A DNA stretch of 64,000 nt, taken from contig NZ_CP026001.1 in the NCBI RefSeq assembly GCF_003086775.1, positions 3,562,125 to 3,626,124 on the forward strand, written 5' to 3'. Shown one piece after another: positions 24,395 to 33,118 of the stretch (positions are counted from its first letter, which is position 1; every line of letters begins with the position of its first letter). Under the pieces are notes generated by a model. That model saw only the letters and a program-made list of their open reading frames with translations. It was not told the DNA's origin and searched no databases. This DNA is from Stenotrophomonas sp. ZAC14D1_NAIMI4_1. GTDB lineage: Bacteria > Pseudomonadota > Gammaproteobacteria > Xanthomonadales > Xanthomonadaceae. Position numbers and translations under genes: made by a program.

Positions 24395-25219
24395 TCAGCC
24401 GCGCGTGATTGAACTGCGGATCGCGCGCAGCTGTTGCTTCACCGCACGCTCCTGCGTGGCATCCATGCGCAGCAGTGCCTTCTGCCCCACCGAGCGCGAC
24501 TGCAGATCGGGATCGGCAAAGCGATAGCGGCCCCGCTCATCACGCACCACCGCCACCGGCCGCGCCGGTTCCGGGGTTTCCAGCAGATGATCGATCACCG
24601 CCACCAGGCGGTCGTTGAAGTAGCCCTGCGGCCGCCCGAGGTCGACGTAGGCCTGCTGGATCAGCGGATAGAAGCGCTTGTACGCCGTACCCACTGCCGC
24701 AGGATCGAGCGCGGTGAATGCCTGCACGTAGGGCGCGTAGCGCGCCGCGTTGCCTGCGGCAATCTGCTCGCCGTTTTCGCCGGCCTCCACCTGCAGGCCG
24801 CCGGGCAGCGGCCGCGTGGCCAGCGCAGACGGTGGCACGCTGGTCTTGTCCAGGTTGTCCACGTGGGTGACCAGGCGTTGGATCAGGTGGTCCCGCAGCA
24901 GCAGCGCCAGCCCGCCTTCCCCCTGGAACAGGCCGCTCAGCGCGGTCCATGCAGCAGTATCGCTGTCTTCCATCTTTGGCAGCGCCGGATCGGCAGCAAC
25001 GTCGGTGTCCAGCGGATGCTGGATGGCCGGCGCCGAGGGTGCGGCCTCCGTGGCCGGTGCTGCAGGGGTTGCCGCAGTCGAAGGCGGTGCCGTCTGGGCG
25101 GGCACCTCCACGCGATCGGCCAGACCCTGCCACTGGTCGCGGAACAACCACGCGCCCGCACCGCCAACCACCACGACGCCCAACACCCAGGGCCACACTG
25201 CTTTTCCACTCTTCTGCAT
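24395..25219 (-). CDS. DUF3014 domain membrane-anchored protein
   Basis: 274 aa from the ATG at 25219 (MQKSGKAVWPWVLGVVVVGG). The longer frame to 25381 adds no plausible sequence and would overlap the divergent gene. One N-terminal membrane anchor (residues ~8-28) is followed by a Pro/Ala/Thr linker (about 43-75) and the DUF3014 domain (about 90-265). That domain carries LLRDHLIQRLVTHVDNL, RYAPYVQAFTALDP, LYPLIQQAYVDLGRPQGYFNDRLV and VIDHLLETPEP. The domain is periplasmic and widespread in proteobacteria but has no known activity. No operon partner is evident. Confidence 0.85.
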   Translation of the reverse strand: MQKSGKAVWPWVLGVVVVGGAGAWLFRDQWQGLADRVEVPAQTAPPSTAATPAAPATEAAPSAPAIQHPLDTDVAADPALPKMEDSDTAAWTALSGLFQGEGGLALLLRDHLIQRLVTHVDNLDKTSVPPSALATRPLPGGLQVEAGENGEQIAAGNAARYAPYVQAFTALDPAAVGTAYKRFYPLIQQAYVDLGRPQGYFNDRLVAVIDHLLETPEPARPVAVVRDERGRYRFADPDLQSRSVGQKALLRMDATQERAVKQQLRAIRSSITRG

Positions 25220-25372
25220 GATGCGCAACCTCGCTCTGCAAACTGCTTGGACTACGTCAGACCGGCACGCGCTTGCGGGGTTCCCCGCCGCACTCGACCG
25301 TGTACTGACGCGTTTACACTGCATCTTCGCGCAGGCCGCATGAATGCCCGCTTCGCCCACTCTGGCGTTCCA

Positions 25373-25951
25373 ATGAAACACACCGCGGCACTACGCCTGC
25401 TCCAGCCCGGCATCGTGCTGTTTGATCCGCTGGTGCTGGATGCATTCCTGCGGCAGCACTTTGCACCGGGCGAAGCACCTTTCAGCAGGTTCGTTGATGA
25501 CCCGGCGGTCGGTGATGCGGCCACGCGGGCCGGCGCGGTGTTCCCGATGTACCCCATCGAAGAAGACGACTACGCGGTTTTCATTGAGCCCGCATTCGCC
25601 GACACCAGCGCTCCTGCCGACGGCGCCACGCGCTGCTTCAGCCATCCCGGCGCCCCGCTGCGGGTGGACAGCGGCGTGTTGATCGCCGCTGACCTGCACG
25701 CGTTGATGGCGTGGGATGCGGACTTCTTCCTGCACTACCGCCAGCGCCTGCAGGAGCGCCTGCCAAACAGCGACTATCTGGACGTGCTTCCAGGTTGTTA
25801 CGACGTTGCCATCCATGGGTACACCGGCCTGCCGCAGCCGCACCCTCCACAGGGCTATGGGCTGCAGCTGCGGGCCGTGACCGAGCTGTCTGCGATACGG
25901 GCAGATGACGATTTCGACTTTGCCCTGCCCATCGCACCACCTCAGGCCTGA
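25373..25951 (+). CDS. hypothetical protein
   Basis: 192 aa from the ATG at 25373 (MKHTAALRLLQPGIVLFDPL); an ATG at 25340 would add 11 residues. Neither has a strong ribosome binding site. It is soluble and acidic (CYDVAIHGYTGLPQP, IRADDDFDFALP), with no signal peptide and no domain I recognise. The profile resembles small cytoplasmic proteins of unknown or immunity-type function, but no toxin is adjacent. Codon use is like its neighbours. The N-terminus is divergent from the DUF3014 gene. Confidence 0.65.
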   Translation: MKHTAALRLLQPGIVLFDPLVLDAFLRQHFAPGEAPFSRFVDDPAVGDAATRAGAVFPMYPIEEDDYAVFIEPAFADTSAPADGATRCFSHPGAPLRVDSGVLIAADLHALMAWDADFFLHYRQRLQERLPNSDYLDVLPGCYDVAIHGYTGLPQPHPPQGYGLQLRAVTELSAIRADDDFDFALPIAPPQA

Positions 25952-26073
25952 AGGCAGCCGCAGCGGAAACCGGCAGGCGCGATACACACTGACGCCGCCC
26001 ACGCCCGGCGCTCACGCCTGCTTTGCGTCCATGCAGCGACTCTGGGGGCTGGTTCGTTGCGAGGGAACAGGCG

Positions 26074-26784
26074 ATGCACTACGCGCTGTATTACTGGACC
26101 GGCATCCAGGGCCGTGGCGAGTTCGTGCGGCTGGCACTGGAAGATGCCGGCGCCGGGTACGTGGACATGGCACGCGTCCATGGTGATGCGGTCATGGAGC
26201 CGTTCCTGCAGGGCCAGGCCGAGGGCGGGCAGCCATTTGCACCCCCGTTCCTGAAGGCCGGACGGCAGGTGATCGCACAGGTTGCGGCGATCCTGGACTT
26301 CCTCGGCCCCACGCTGGACCTGGTACCGCAGGCGGCCTCGCGGCGGATGCAGGCGCTGCAGCTGCAGTTGACCATCGCCGATCTGGTGGCCGAAGTGCAC
26401 GACACCCATCATCCGATTGCCGCCTCGCAGTACTACGAGGAGCAGAAAGCCGAGGCCAAGGCGCGCGCGGCAACGATGCGCAGCGAGCGCCTGCCGAAGT
26501 TCCTCGGCTACTTCGAGCAGGTGATCGAGGCCAACGGCGGTCGCCACCCGCTGCGCGAGCACTCCTACGTGGACCTCTCGCTGTTCCAGCTGCTGAGCGG
26601 CCTGGACTACATGTTCCCGAAGCGGATGCAGGCCCTGGCGCCCACCCTGCCCCTGCTGCGGGCGCTGCAGGAGCGGGTGGCGAAACGGCCGAACATCGCC
26701 GCGTACCTGGACTCGGAGCGGCGGCTGGCGTTCAACACCAACGGCATCTTCCGCCATTACCCCGAGCTGGATGGAGACACCTGA
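26074..26784 (+). CDS. glutathione S-transferase family protein
   Basis: 236 aa from the ATG at 26074, with GAGGGAAC as ribosome binding site; the frame from 26023 lacks one. The thioredoxin-like N-domain (about 1-85) begins HYALYYWTGIQGRGEFVRLALEDAG, as in sigma/alpha-like GSTs with a Tyr near position 6-7 that could activate glutathione. The helical C-domain spans about 95-230 (YYEEQKAEAKARAATMRSER, YVDLSLFQLLSGLDYMFP). The family conjugates glutathione to electrophiles, but bacterial members vary widely. It is cytoplasmic and monocistronic. Confidence 0.88.
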   Translation: MHYALYYWTGIQGRGEFVRLALEDAGAGYVDMARVHGDAVMEPFLQGQAEGGQPFAPPFLKAGRQVIAQVAAILDFLGPTLDLVPQAASRRMQALQLQLTIADLVAEVHDTHHPIAASQYYEEQKAEAKARAATMRSERLPKFLGYFEQVIEANGGRHPLREHSYVDLSLFQLLSGLDYMFPKRMQALAPTLPLLRALQERVAKRPNIAAYLDSERRLAFNTNGIFRHYPELDGDT

Positions 26785-26808
26785 CGCCGGGCAAGGCCCG
26801 GCGCCCCA

Positions 26809-28416
26809 TCAATGCCCGGCGTCAGCCAACGGCTTTACCGGCTGCTTCTGCAGCGACAGCAGCCCCAGCAGCACAGCCAGCGCCACGTAGGCCCCGGCAA
26901 ACTGCCAGCTGATGATGCGCGCCAGGCCCTGCAGATCCCACGGCAGGTAGATGCCACCGCGCGGGTCGACCGAATGGATCAGGCCGAACAGGGTCAGGCC
27001 GGCCGCCACCAGCAGGAAACCGCAGGCGCGGCGCAGGCGGCCATCGACCATCGCCGATACGGTGGCGATCCACAGCATCGAAGTAATGATGAAGCCATTG
27101 CCCAGCGCGAAGATCACCGCCAGTTCCGGCAGGCCGTGGCCATCGACGTGGGTCAGCAGCGCGCCCATCTGGTCGGCGGGAATCCAGCCCGGTGCCTTGA
27201 TCGCCAGCAGGTACGCCGCCGAGGGCAGGAAGCCCAGCACCATCGCCCCGGCGTGCTGGCGCGGGGTGGCCTGGAACGCCTGGGTGGTGATGTCGATGGA
27301 CACGTACACGATGATCGGCGCCAGCACCGCCAGCGGCAGCCACTGCACCAGGCCGGAAATGATGCCCAGCATGCCGCCGATGCCGACGAACAGGCCGGTC
27401 AGCAGCGTGTAACCGCTGCGTGCGCCCATGTGCTTGTAGGCCGGCTGGCCGATGTATGGCGTGGTCTGGGCAACGCCGCCGCAGACACCGGCCACCAGCG
27501 TGGCCACCGCTTCCACCAGCAGGATGTCGCGGGTGCGGTAGTCATCGCCGGCCGCGCGCGCGCTCTCGGACACGTTGATGCCACCCACGACCATCAGCAG
27601 GCCGAACGGCAGCAGCAGCGGCAGGTAGGTCATCGCCGTCGGCAGGCCATCGATGAAGCCCAGCGTGGGCAGCGGCAGCACCACCTGCGGCGGCACCCAG
27701 GCCGGCACCTGGAAGCCCGGCACGCCCAGCCCGGCCAGGCCGAGGCCGTAATAGAGGACGGTGCCGAACACGAAGGCCAGCAGCACGCCCGGGCCACGCA
27801 CCGGCAGCTTGCCCTTGGCGATCAGCACGTACAGCAGCAGGCCCAGCGTGGTGAAGCCGACCAGCGGCGAGCGCAGGGTTTCCAGCAGGGGCAGCAGGCC
27901 CATCAGCACCAGGGCGATGCCGGCGATGGAGCCCAGCAGCGCCGCACGCGGCAGCGCGCGGGTCACCGCTTCACCGAAGAAGGACAGGATCAGCTTCAGC
28001 ACGCCCATGATGACCAGCGCGGCCATGCCCAGCTGCCAGGTGGCGATTGCCGCGGCGTGCGGGTCCATGCCCTGCTGCTTGAAGGCAGCAAAGGCCGGGC
28101 CAAGCACCAGCAGGGCCATGCCGATGCTGGTCGGCGCATCCAGGCCCAGCGGCATGGCAGTGACATCGTCGCGGCCGGTGCGTGCGGCGAGGCGGCGCGC
28201 CATCAGGGTGTAGAGCAGGTTGCCGACCAGCACGCCGAAGGCCGTGCCGGGGAACATGCGGCCAAACACCACATCGGCGGGGAACTGGAACACGCCGATG
28301 AGGGCCATGGCGATGAAGCCAAGGATGGAGAGGTTGTCGACGACCAGGCCGAAGAAGCCATTGAAGTCGCCAGCGACGAACCAGCGGCGTGGTGCGGCGG
28401 GAGCGGGAGCGGACAT
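26809..28416 (-). CDS. NCS2-family nucleobase/solute permease
   Basis: 535 aa from the ATG at 28416 (MSAPAPAAPRRWFVAGDFNG). The longer frame runs into a repeat and is not used. About 13-14 hydrophobic segments are seen, with the NCS2 hallmarks of alternating TM helices. Visible blocks include NLSILGFIAMALIGVFQFPAD, VATLVAGVCGGVAQTTPYIGQPAYKHMGARSGYTLLTG and PFGLLMVVGGINVSESARAAGDDYRTRDILL. The VSESA / GGVAQTTPYIG region corresponds to the TM8-TM10 substrate site. It probably imports a purine, pyrimidine or related compound by H+ symport, though the exact substrate cannot be read. There is no operon partner, and the GST gene is convergent. Confidence 0.85.
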   Translation of the reverse strand: MSAPAPAAPRRWFVAGDFNGFFGLVVDNLSILGFIAMALIGVFQFPADVVFGRMFPGTAFGVLVGNLLYTLMARRLAARTGRDDVTAMPLGLDAPTSIGMALLVLGPAFAAFKQQGMDPHAAAIATWQLGMAALVIMGVLKLILSFFGEAVTRALPRAALLGSIAGIALVLMGLLPLLETLRSPLVGFTTLGLLLYVLIAKGKLPVRGPGVLLAFVFGTVLYYGLGLAGLGVPGFQVPAWVPPQVVLPLPTLGFIDGLPTAMTYLPLLLPFGLLMVVGGINVSESARAAGDDYRTRDILLVEAVATLVAGVCGGVAQTTPYIGQPAYKHMGARSGYTLLTGLFVGIGGMLGIISGLVQWLPLAVLAPIIVYVSIDITTQAFQATPRQHAGAMVLGFLPSAAYLLAIKAPGWIPADQMGALLTHVDGHGLPELAVIFALGNGFIITSMLWIATVSAMVDGRLRRACGFLLVAAGLTLFGLIHSVDPRGGIYLPWDLQGLARIISWQFAGAYVALAVLLGLLSLQKQPVKPLADAGH

Positions 28417-28551
28417 GGAAGGGGCGGTGGGGGTGGGGACCGCCGATGGTAGGCCCAGCGGGGCCTGGGCGCCAATTCCGTCATGGAATGATGGGTTCCA
28501 GCCAACGGCGGGGCCCCTCGTGGCTGGGTCTCGAACAGCGATCTCCGGGCT

Positions 28552-28657
28552 GGGCCGGGCGGGTGGGTGGCGCGGGGGACGCCGTAAACCCATCCTTGGG
28601 GGCTTGGCCGCGGCATCCATGCCGCGGACACCCCCGCGCCACCCACCCGCCCGGCCC
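28552..28657. repeat. covarying palindromic repeat, copy 2
   Basis: Arms of 27 bp (inner part GGGTGGGTGGCGCGGGGG) pair perfectly and enclose the same ~52-bp core as copy 1, starting ACGCCGTAAACCC. The arm sequence differs from copies 1 and 3. It lies 135 bp upstream of the permease start. The rest of 28417-29044 is also repeats, with no gene seen. Confidence 0.8.
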
Positions 28658-28721
28658 CTGACGATTTCCTGCGCGCGCCGGCCACGGAAGAGAATCAGAA
28701 GATCAGAAGCAGGCTCCCGTT

Positions 28722-28836
28722 GTAGAGCCGAGCCCATGCTCGGCTGCTGTACGCGAGAGCCATGAGCCGAGCATGGCTCGGCTACAGAAGATCACTCCGA
28801 TCATTCTTCCGCTATCCACGCATGGCGTGGATCTAC
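28722..28836. repeat. REP cluster (inverted pair plus one)
   Basis: An inverted pair runs from GTAGAGCCGAGCCC (28722) to GGGCTCGGCTAC-type sequence at 28785, followed by a single ATCCACGCATGGCGTGGAT unit ending CTAC at 28836. Confidence 0.8.
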
Positions 28837-28845
28837 CGGCCACCG

Positions 28846-29032
28846 GGAAACTGTCGAAGGCGGGGTGGGTCCGGTTGAGGGGGTGTGAGCGCCATGGATG
28901 GCGCGACCAAGCCCCCAGGGATGGGTTTACGGCGTCCCCCTCAACCGGACCCACCCCGCCAACCCACGGATAGCCAGCTCTTGAACTTGACGTTGCTCTG
29001 GTCTGTAGCGGGTGCAGGGCGCAGCCCTGCAT
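28846..29032. repeat. composite repeat, copy 3 (palindrome 28859-28960, inverted)
   Basis: Opposite orientation to copy 1. The 25-bp arms pair perfectly (inner arm, core-oriented strand: GGGTCCGGTTGAGGGGG). The inner stem reads GCGCCAT-CC-ATGGCGC, a compensatory G:C to C:G change against copy 1. On the outer side lie the same CAACGTCAA words and a GCAGGGCGCAGCCCTGC hairpin (29014-29030). Confidence 0.8.
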
Positions 29033-29044
29033 CGCCCCCCACCC

Positions 29045-30763
29045 CTACTTTTTCAGGAAGTTGTCCACCAGCAGGTGCTTCACATCGTCGAAGCGGCCGT
29101 TCAACACCGCCTTGGCCGCATACAACGCCGTACCCGCCACCTGCTTGGCTTCGATCTGCGGCGGCATCACCAGCTCCGCGCGGCTGGTATGCACATCCAG
29201 CAATGCCGGTCCGCGCTGGGCCAGGAAGTCCAGTACCGCTTCCTCCAGATCCTCGCTGCGGGTCACCGTGCGGCCGTGGAAACCGATCACCTCGGCCAGG
29301 CGACCAAAATCGGGATTCTTCAGGTCGGTGTAGTTGTCCAGCAGGCCCTCCACCTTCTGCTCCAGCTCGACGAAATTCAGCGAGCCGTTGTTGAACACCA
29401 CCACCTTGATCGGCAGGTTCTCCTGCACGGCGGTCAGCAGGTCACCCAGCAGCATCGCCAGGCCACCATCGCCGGACAGCGAAATCACCTGCCGGCCGGG
29501 GAAGGCCTTCTGCAGGCCCAGCGCCTGCGGCATCGCGTTGGCCATCGTGCCGTGCAGCAGGCTGGTCAGCGTGCGCCGGCGGCCGTTCACCCGGATATGG
29601 CGCAGCACCCAGACCATCGGCGAGCCACCGTCGGCGGTGAACAGGGCATCGTCGCTGGCGTGCTTCGACAGCAACGCGGTCAGGTGTTGCGGGTGGATCA
29701 GTTCGCCTTCGCCGGGCTGTTCTTCCTGTTCGCGCTTCTGCAGCGCCTTGTCCCGGTGCGTGATGCACTCGTCGAGGAAGGTGCTGTCCTCGCGTGGCGG
29801 CAGCATCGGCAGCAGCGCGTCCAGCGTCGGTGCGATGTCGCCAACCACGCCCAGGCTCACCGGATGGCGGCGGCCGAGGTGGCTGCCATCGCGGTCGACC
29901 TGGATGATGGTCGCCTTGTCCGGGTAGAACTGGCCCCAGGCGAAGTCAGCGCCCAGCAGCAGCAGCGTGTCGCACTCCATCAACGTGTGGAAGCCCGATT
30001 CGATGCCGAAGATGCCGGTCATGCCCATGTTGTAGGGGTTGTCCGGCTCGACAAAATCCTTGGCACGCGAGGTGTGCGCCACCGGCGCCTGCAGCTGCCG
30101 GGCGAGTTCCAGCAGCTGCGCGTGCGCGCCCTGGCAACCGGCGCCGGCATAGATGCCGATGCGCTTGCCCTGCCCCAGCAGTCCGGCGATGCGTTGCAGC
30201 TCGTCATCGGACGGGCGCAGCACCGGCTGGGCGTAATGCACCGAGAACGGCACGTCGTGCTTCACCTCGGCCTCGCTGATGTCCGCCGGCAGGATGACCA
30301 CCGCCACGCCGCGGCGGCTGATCGCCGCCTGGCAGGCCAGCGCCACCACGCGCCGCGCCTGCTCGGGGCTGTGCACCTGCTCGCAGAACACCGTGCAACT
30401 TCCATAGACCGCCTTGAAATCCACTTCCTGCGGGAATTCCATGCCCAGTTCGCTGGTGAGGATCTGGCTGGCGATCAGCACCATCGGCGCGCGGTTGCGG
30501 TTGCTTTCGAAGATGCCGTTGATGAAGTGCAGGCCACCGGGCCCGCAGGAACCGGCGCAGGCGGTCAGCTGCCCGCTCACCAGCGAATCAGCGCCGGCGG
30601 CGAAGGCGGCCACTTCTTCGTGGCGCACGTGCACCCATTCGATCTCGCTGCGATGCATCGCATCGGTCACGTGGTTCAAGGTATCGCCCACAATGCCGTA
30701 GCAGCGGCGGACGCCGGCCTGCTGAAGTGTGTCGATGACGATTTCTGCAACGCGCTTGCTCAT
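29045..30763 (-). CDS. poxB: pyruvate dehydrogenase (quinone), PoxB
   Basis: 572 aa from the ATG at 30763 (MSKRVAEIVIDTLQQAGVRR), the same length as E. coli PoxB. ThDP- and FAD-dependent oxidative decarboxylation of pyruvate to acetate and CO2, passing electrons to ubiquinone at the inner membrane. The Pyr domain (about 1-180) has the catalytic Glu in VRHEEVAAFAAGAD. The central FAD domain spans about 185-340. The PP domain (about 345-530) has GDGGLAMLLGDLLTAVQ...NNGSLNF, the ThDP/Mg motif GDG...NN. The C-terminal ~25 residues form the amphipathic lipid-binding tail in this family. It stands alone in the window. In E. coli it is used in stationary phase under sigma S. Confidence 0.93.
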   Translation of the reverse strand: MSKRVAEIVIDTLQQAGVRRCYGIVGDTLNHVTDAMHRSEIEWVHVRHEEVAAFAAGADSLVSGQLTACAGSCGPGGLHFINGIFESNRNRAPMVLIASQILTSELGMEFPQEVDFKAVYGSCTVFCEQVHSPEQARRVVALACQAAISRRGVAVVILPADISEAEVKHDVPFSVHYAQPVLRPSDDELQRIAGLLGQGKRIGIYAGAGCQGAHAQLLELARQLQAPVAHTSRAKDFVEPDNPYNMGMTGIFGIESGFHTLMECDTLLLLGADFAWGQFYPDKATIIQVDRDGSHLGRRHPVSLGVVGDIAPTLDALLPMLPPREDSTFLDECITHRDKALQKREQEEQPGEGELIHPQHLTALLSKHASDDALFTADGGSPMVWVLRHIRVNGRRRTLTSLLHGTMANAMPQALGLQKAFPGRQVISLSGDGGLAMLLGDLLTAVQENLPIKVVVFNNGSLNFVELEQKVEGLLDNYTDLKNPDFGRLAEVIGFHGRTVTRSEDLEEAVLDFLAQRGPALLDVHTSRAELVMPPQIEAKQVAGTALYAAKAVLNGRFDDVKHLLVDNFLKK

Positions 30764-30879
30764 GGGGGCACAGTCGGGGTTCGGGGGAACCCCGAGGCTA
30801 GACCCGGCCAAGTGATGCCACTGTGGGCATTGTGCAGGCTGATCCGATACATTGACGGCAGATTCCCCGGCCTGCCCCC

Positions 30880-31167
30880 ATGCAGCTCATCCTGCACCGC
30901 GCTGAATCGCGCGACACCCTGAACTACCACGAACTGCAGTGGCTGCAGGGGCTCGATGCCACCCTGCATCCGCATCTGGCAACACTGCGTGCGCAGCCGC
31001 GCGGCAGCCTCGAGGGCACCGCGCTCGCAACCGCGATGGACGAACTGCTGCAGTGCCTGGCCACCGTCCCTGGTGACGACGTGCAGCGCAGGGGCGGCCT
31101 GCGCCTGCTTCTGGTGTTTGCCGCCGCCCACCGCGATGGCCAGGCCGTGGCCTGGCAGACCCGCTGA
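30880..31167 (+). CDS. hypothetical small protein
   Basis: 95 aa, MQLILHRAESRDTLNYHELQ. A short, soluble, mainly helical protein with no signal peptide. The following small gene starts 17 bp after its stop, so the two are probably co-transcribed. No domain is recognised. Codon use (strong GC at third positions) supports a real gene. Confidence 0.6.
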   Translation: MQLILHRAESRDTLNYHELQWLQGLDATLHPHLATLRAQPRGSLEGTALATAMDELLQCLATVPGDDVQRRGGLRLLLVFAAAHRDGQAVAWQTR

Positions 31168-31184
31168 CCCGGACAGGAACCGAC

Positions 31185-31496
31185 GTGGCCTTCGACCTCT
31201 ACCTCGACAACGGGCGCGACCCGGAACAGCGTGCCTGGATTGCGCCGCACGAGGAAGCCATCCTCAGTTCCGATGCGCAGCGCTACCCGCAGCTGTGCCG
31301 GCTCGCGCGTGAGTTCTACGCGCAGCCCTCCATCTCGCCCGAGCAGTCACAGGCACTGGTGCAGGAAATCATCGGCCGCATGCTGGAGGAACCACAGGGC
31401 GCAGACTCGCCGCTGACCGAGGTGGCGCTGCGTCTGCTGGTGCTGTTCGACCAGGCATATCGCCAGCGCAGCACCATCCGCTGCGTCGGTGACTGA
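31185..31496 (+). CDS. hypothetical small protein (GTG start)
   Basis: 103 aa, starting with GTG at 31185 after AGGAACC. It is helical and acidic (REFYAQPSISPEQSQALVQEIIGRMLEE) with no signal peptide. It forms a likely two-gene unit with 30880-31167. Its stop is 9 bp from the convergent gene. Function is not assigned. Confidence 0.6.
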   Translation: MAFDLYLDNGRDPEQRAWIAPHEEAILSSDAQRYPQLCRLAREFYAQPSISPEQSQALVQEIIGRMLEEPQGADSPLTEVALRLLVLFDQAYRQRSTIRCVGD

Positions 31497-31505
31497 ACGC
31501 CTGTT

Positions 31506-32363
31506 TCAATCGTTGACGTTGACCCAGCCCTCGATCGCGCCGCGCTTCGGGTTGCGATAGCGCAGCTTCATCCAGCCGTCCTTTTCATCCAGCATCTCGA
31601 CCCGGTCGCCCTGCAGCAGATAGCGCTTGGTGCTTGCAGCACCCGGGCGATCAAACAGGAACAGGCGCGCGGTCAGCACCGTGGCCTGCTGGCCGCGCAG
31701 CGGTGCATTGGCGGCCGGTGCACTCAGGCCATCGGCGATGGCGCTTTCCAGCACGCGGCCGGACGCATCATGGGTGCGCCAGACCGCCAGCGGGCCGTTT
31801 TCCTCGGTCCGATCCGGCTGCAGCGTGTTGTTCAATGTGTCGCCCAGGCGCAGCACGTCCTCGGAGCGGTACAGATAGAGCGTGCTGCCATCGAAGCGGT
31901 ATTGATCGGTGTACCACATCGGCCCGCCGCGGCAGCTGCTGGTCAGCATACGGGTGGCCGCATCAACGGTGAGGCCCATCAGGCCGCCGCAGTTGTCACG
32001 GCCATGGGTCTGGGCCTGCAGCGCGCGGAAACCGCCGCTGGCCGGATCGTAGCGATACACCGCCACCGCTTCGTTGACCATGCCGACCGACGCCCGCGCA
32101 ACCAGCTCCGGGCGCCCATCGAAATCGACATCCTCGGCAGACAGGCGGGAATTGCCCTCGACATCGGGGGCCCCCGGCAGACTCTGCCGCTTGCCCGAGG
32201 GCAGTACCTGCACGGCAATGCTGCCGCCCTCCGTCACCTCGGCCTGCACGCGGACGCCGGGCGCCGCCTCGAAGCGCAGCGGCGCATTGCTTTCAGCGGC
32301 ATGCGCCAGCGGAGTCATCAGGCCCGCCAGCAGCAGGCCCATCACCGTGTCCCTGTGTCTCAT
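31506..32363 (-). CDS. periplasmic protein resembling XAC2610-type inhibitors, with SH3-like C-terminus
   Basis: 285 aa from the ATG at 32363, with GGGAACGACG as ribosome binding site. Signal peptide about 1-22 (VMGLLLAGLMTPLAHA). Residues ~65-140 contain SAEDVDFDGRPELVARASVG..VAVYRYDPASGGFRAL, a calcium-loop/beta pattern as in the XAC2610 family. The founding Xanthomonas member of that family inhibits a lysozyme-like T4SS effector. Residues ~240-285 (RYLLQGDRVEMLDEKDGWMKLRYRNPKRGAIEGWVNV) look like a bacterial SH3 domain that could bind peptidoglycan. No lysozyme-like effector is adjacent, so an inhibitor role is tentative. It may be co-transcribed with the lipoprotein gene upstream (36-bp gap). 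Confidence 0.6.
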   Translation of the reverse strand: MRHRDTVMGLLLAGLMTPLAHAAESNAPLRFEAAPGVRVQAEVTEGGSIAVQVLPSGKRQSLPGAPDVEGNSRLSAEDVDFDGRPELVARASVGMVNEAVAVYRYDPASGGFRALQAQTHGRDNCGGLMGLTVDAATRMLTSSCRGGPMWYTDQYRFDGSTLYLYRSEDVLRLGDTLNNTLQPDRTEENGPLAVWRTHDASGRVLESAIADGLSAPAANAPLRGQQATVLTARLFLFDRPGAASTKRYLLQGDRVEMLDEKDGWMKLRYRNPKRGAIEGWVNVND

Positions 32364-32399
32364 CGTCGTTCCCTGCGGCGCCACGGTGGCGCCTCCAGG

Positions 32400-32876
32400 T
32401 CAGAACGATACGTCAACGGCCTGCCGCGACCACAGCACCGACTGGTGCTTGGTCTGCTGCTTCCACGCCAGGCGGATGGCTTCGATGTCGGCACGACGCT
32501 GCGGGCTGTCTTCATGCAGCACCACCAGCACCTTGGTGCGCAGGCGGTTGGGCGAGGTGTCGCCGCGGAACAGCCACTGGCCGTAGGCATCGAACACCGT
32601 CAGGCCATCGGGGAAGCGCGGGGTCACTTCCTTGTCCAGGAAGGCGCGCCACTGCGCCTCGCTGATGGTGTCCGCCTGCGGCCGGTTGCCCGCGCCCTGC
32701 TCCTCACCCACGCCGAAGTACAGCTCGCTGCGCACCCAGCCCTGGCCGTTGGACGGCCGCGCGGCGTCGCCCTGCATCTCGGCGGTGGTGGCATAGGCGC
32801 TGGGCGCCTTCGAGGACAGGCTGGCGCAGCCGCTGGTCGCCAGCAGCACGGCAAAGATCAGGCCAAGGTGTTTCAT
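32400..32876 (-). CDS. DUF3574 lipoprotein
   Basis: 158 aa from the ATG at 32876 (MKHLGLIFAVLLATSGCAS). The lipobox ATSGC gives lipidation at Cys17. The DUF3574 domain (about 45-155) shows SELYFGVGEE, ISEAQWRAFLDKEVTPRFPDGLTVFDAYGQW, and IEAIRLAWKQQTKHQSVLW. This is a family of small periplasmic proteins without known activity. It is anchored in the outer or inner membrane and is the first gene of a possible two-gene unit with 31506-32363. Confidence 0.82.
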   Translation of the reverse strand: MKHLGLIFAVLLATSGCASLSSKAPSAYATTAEMQGDAARPSNGQGWVRSELYFGVGEEQGAGNRPQADTISEAQWRAFLDKEVTPRFPDGLTVFDAYGQWLFRGDTSPNRLRTKVLVVLHEDSPQRRADIEAIRLAWKQQTKHQSVLWSRQAVDVSF

Positions 32877-33118
32877 GGGGGACAGCACTCCGGGGAAGGG
32901 GAAAAGCACGACGAAGGGGCACGGAGGGTACACCTGCGTTTCGGTTGCGGCTGCAACCAATCACTCATGCCACAGGGGCATCAGCTGATGCGATTGGAAG
33001 CGGGGCTTGCGTCACACCCCCTCCTCACGCCAAGATAATATATCGCTTCATCCGGATGGATGTAAGTGAAACTTTCTCTCCCCCGCCCCTTCCCCACGTC
33101 GTTGTTGCTGGAGTCCGC

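Noticed and set aside
28552..28960. Small conserved-looking proteins (MDAAAKPPRMGLRRP type) read from the palindromic repeats
   Set aside because: The same peptide appears in every repeat copy and in differing frames of context; it reflects the repeat core, not a gene.
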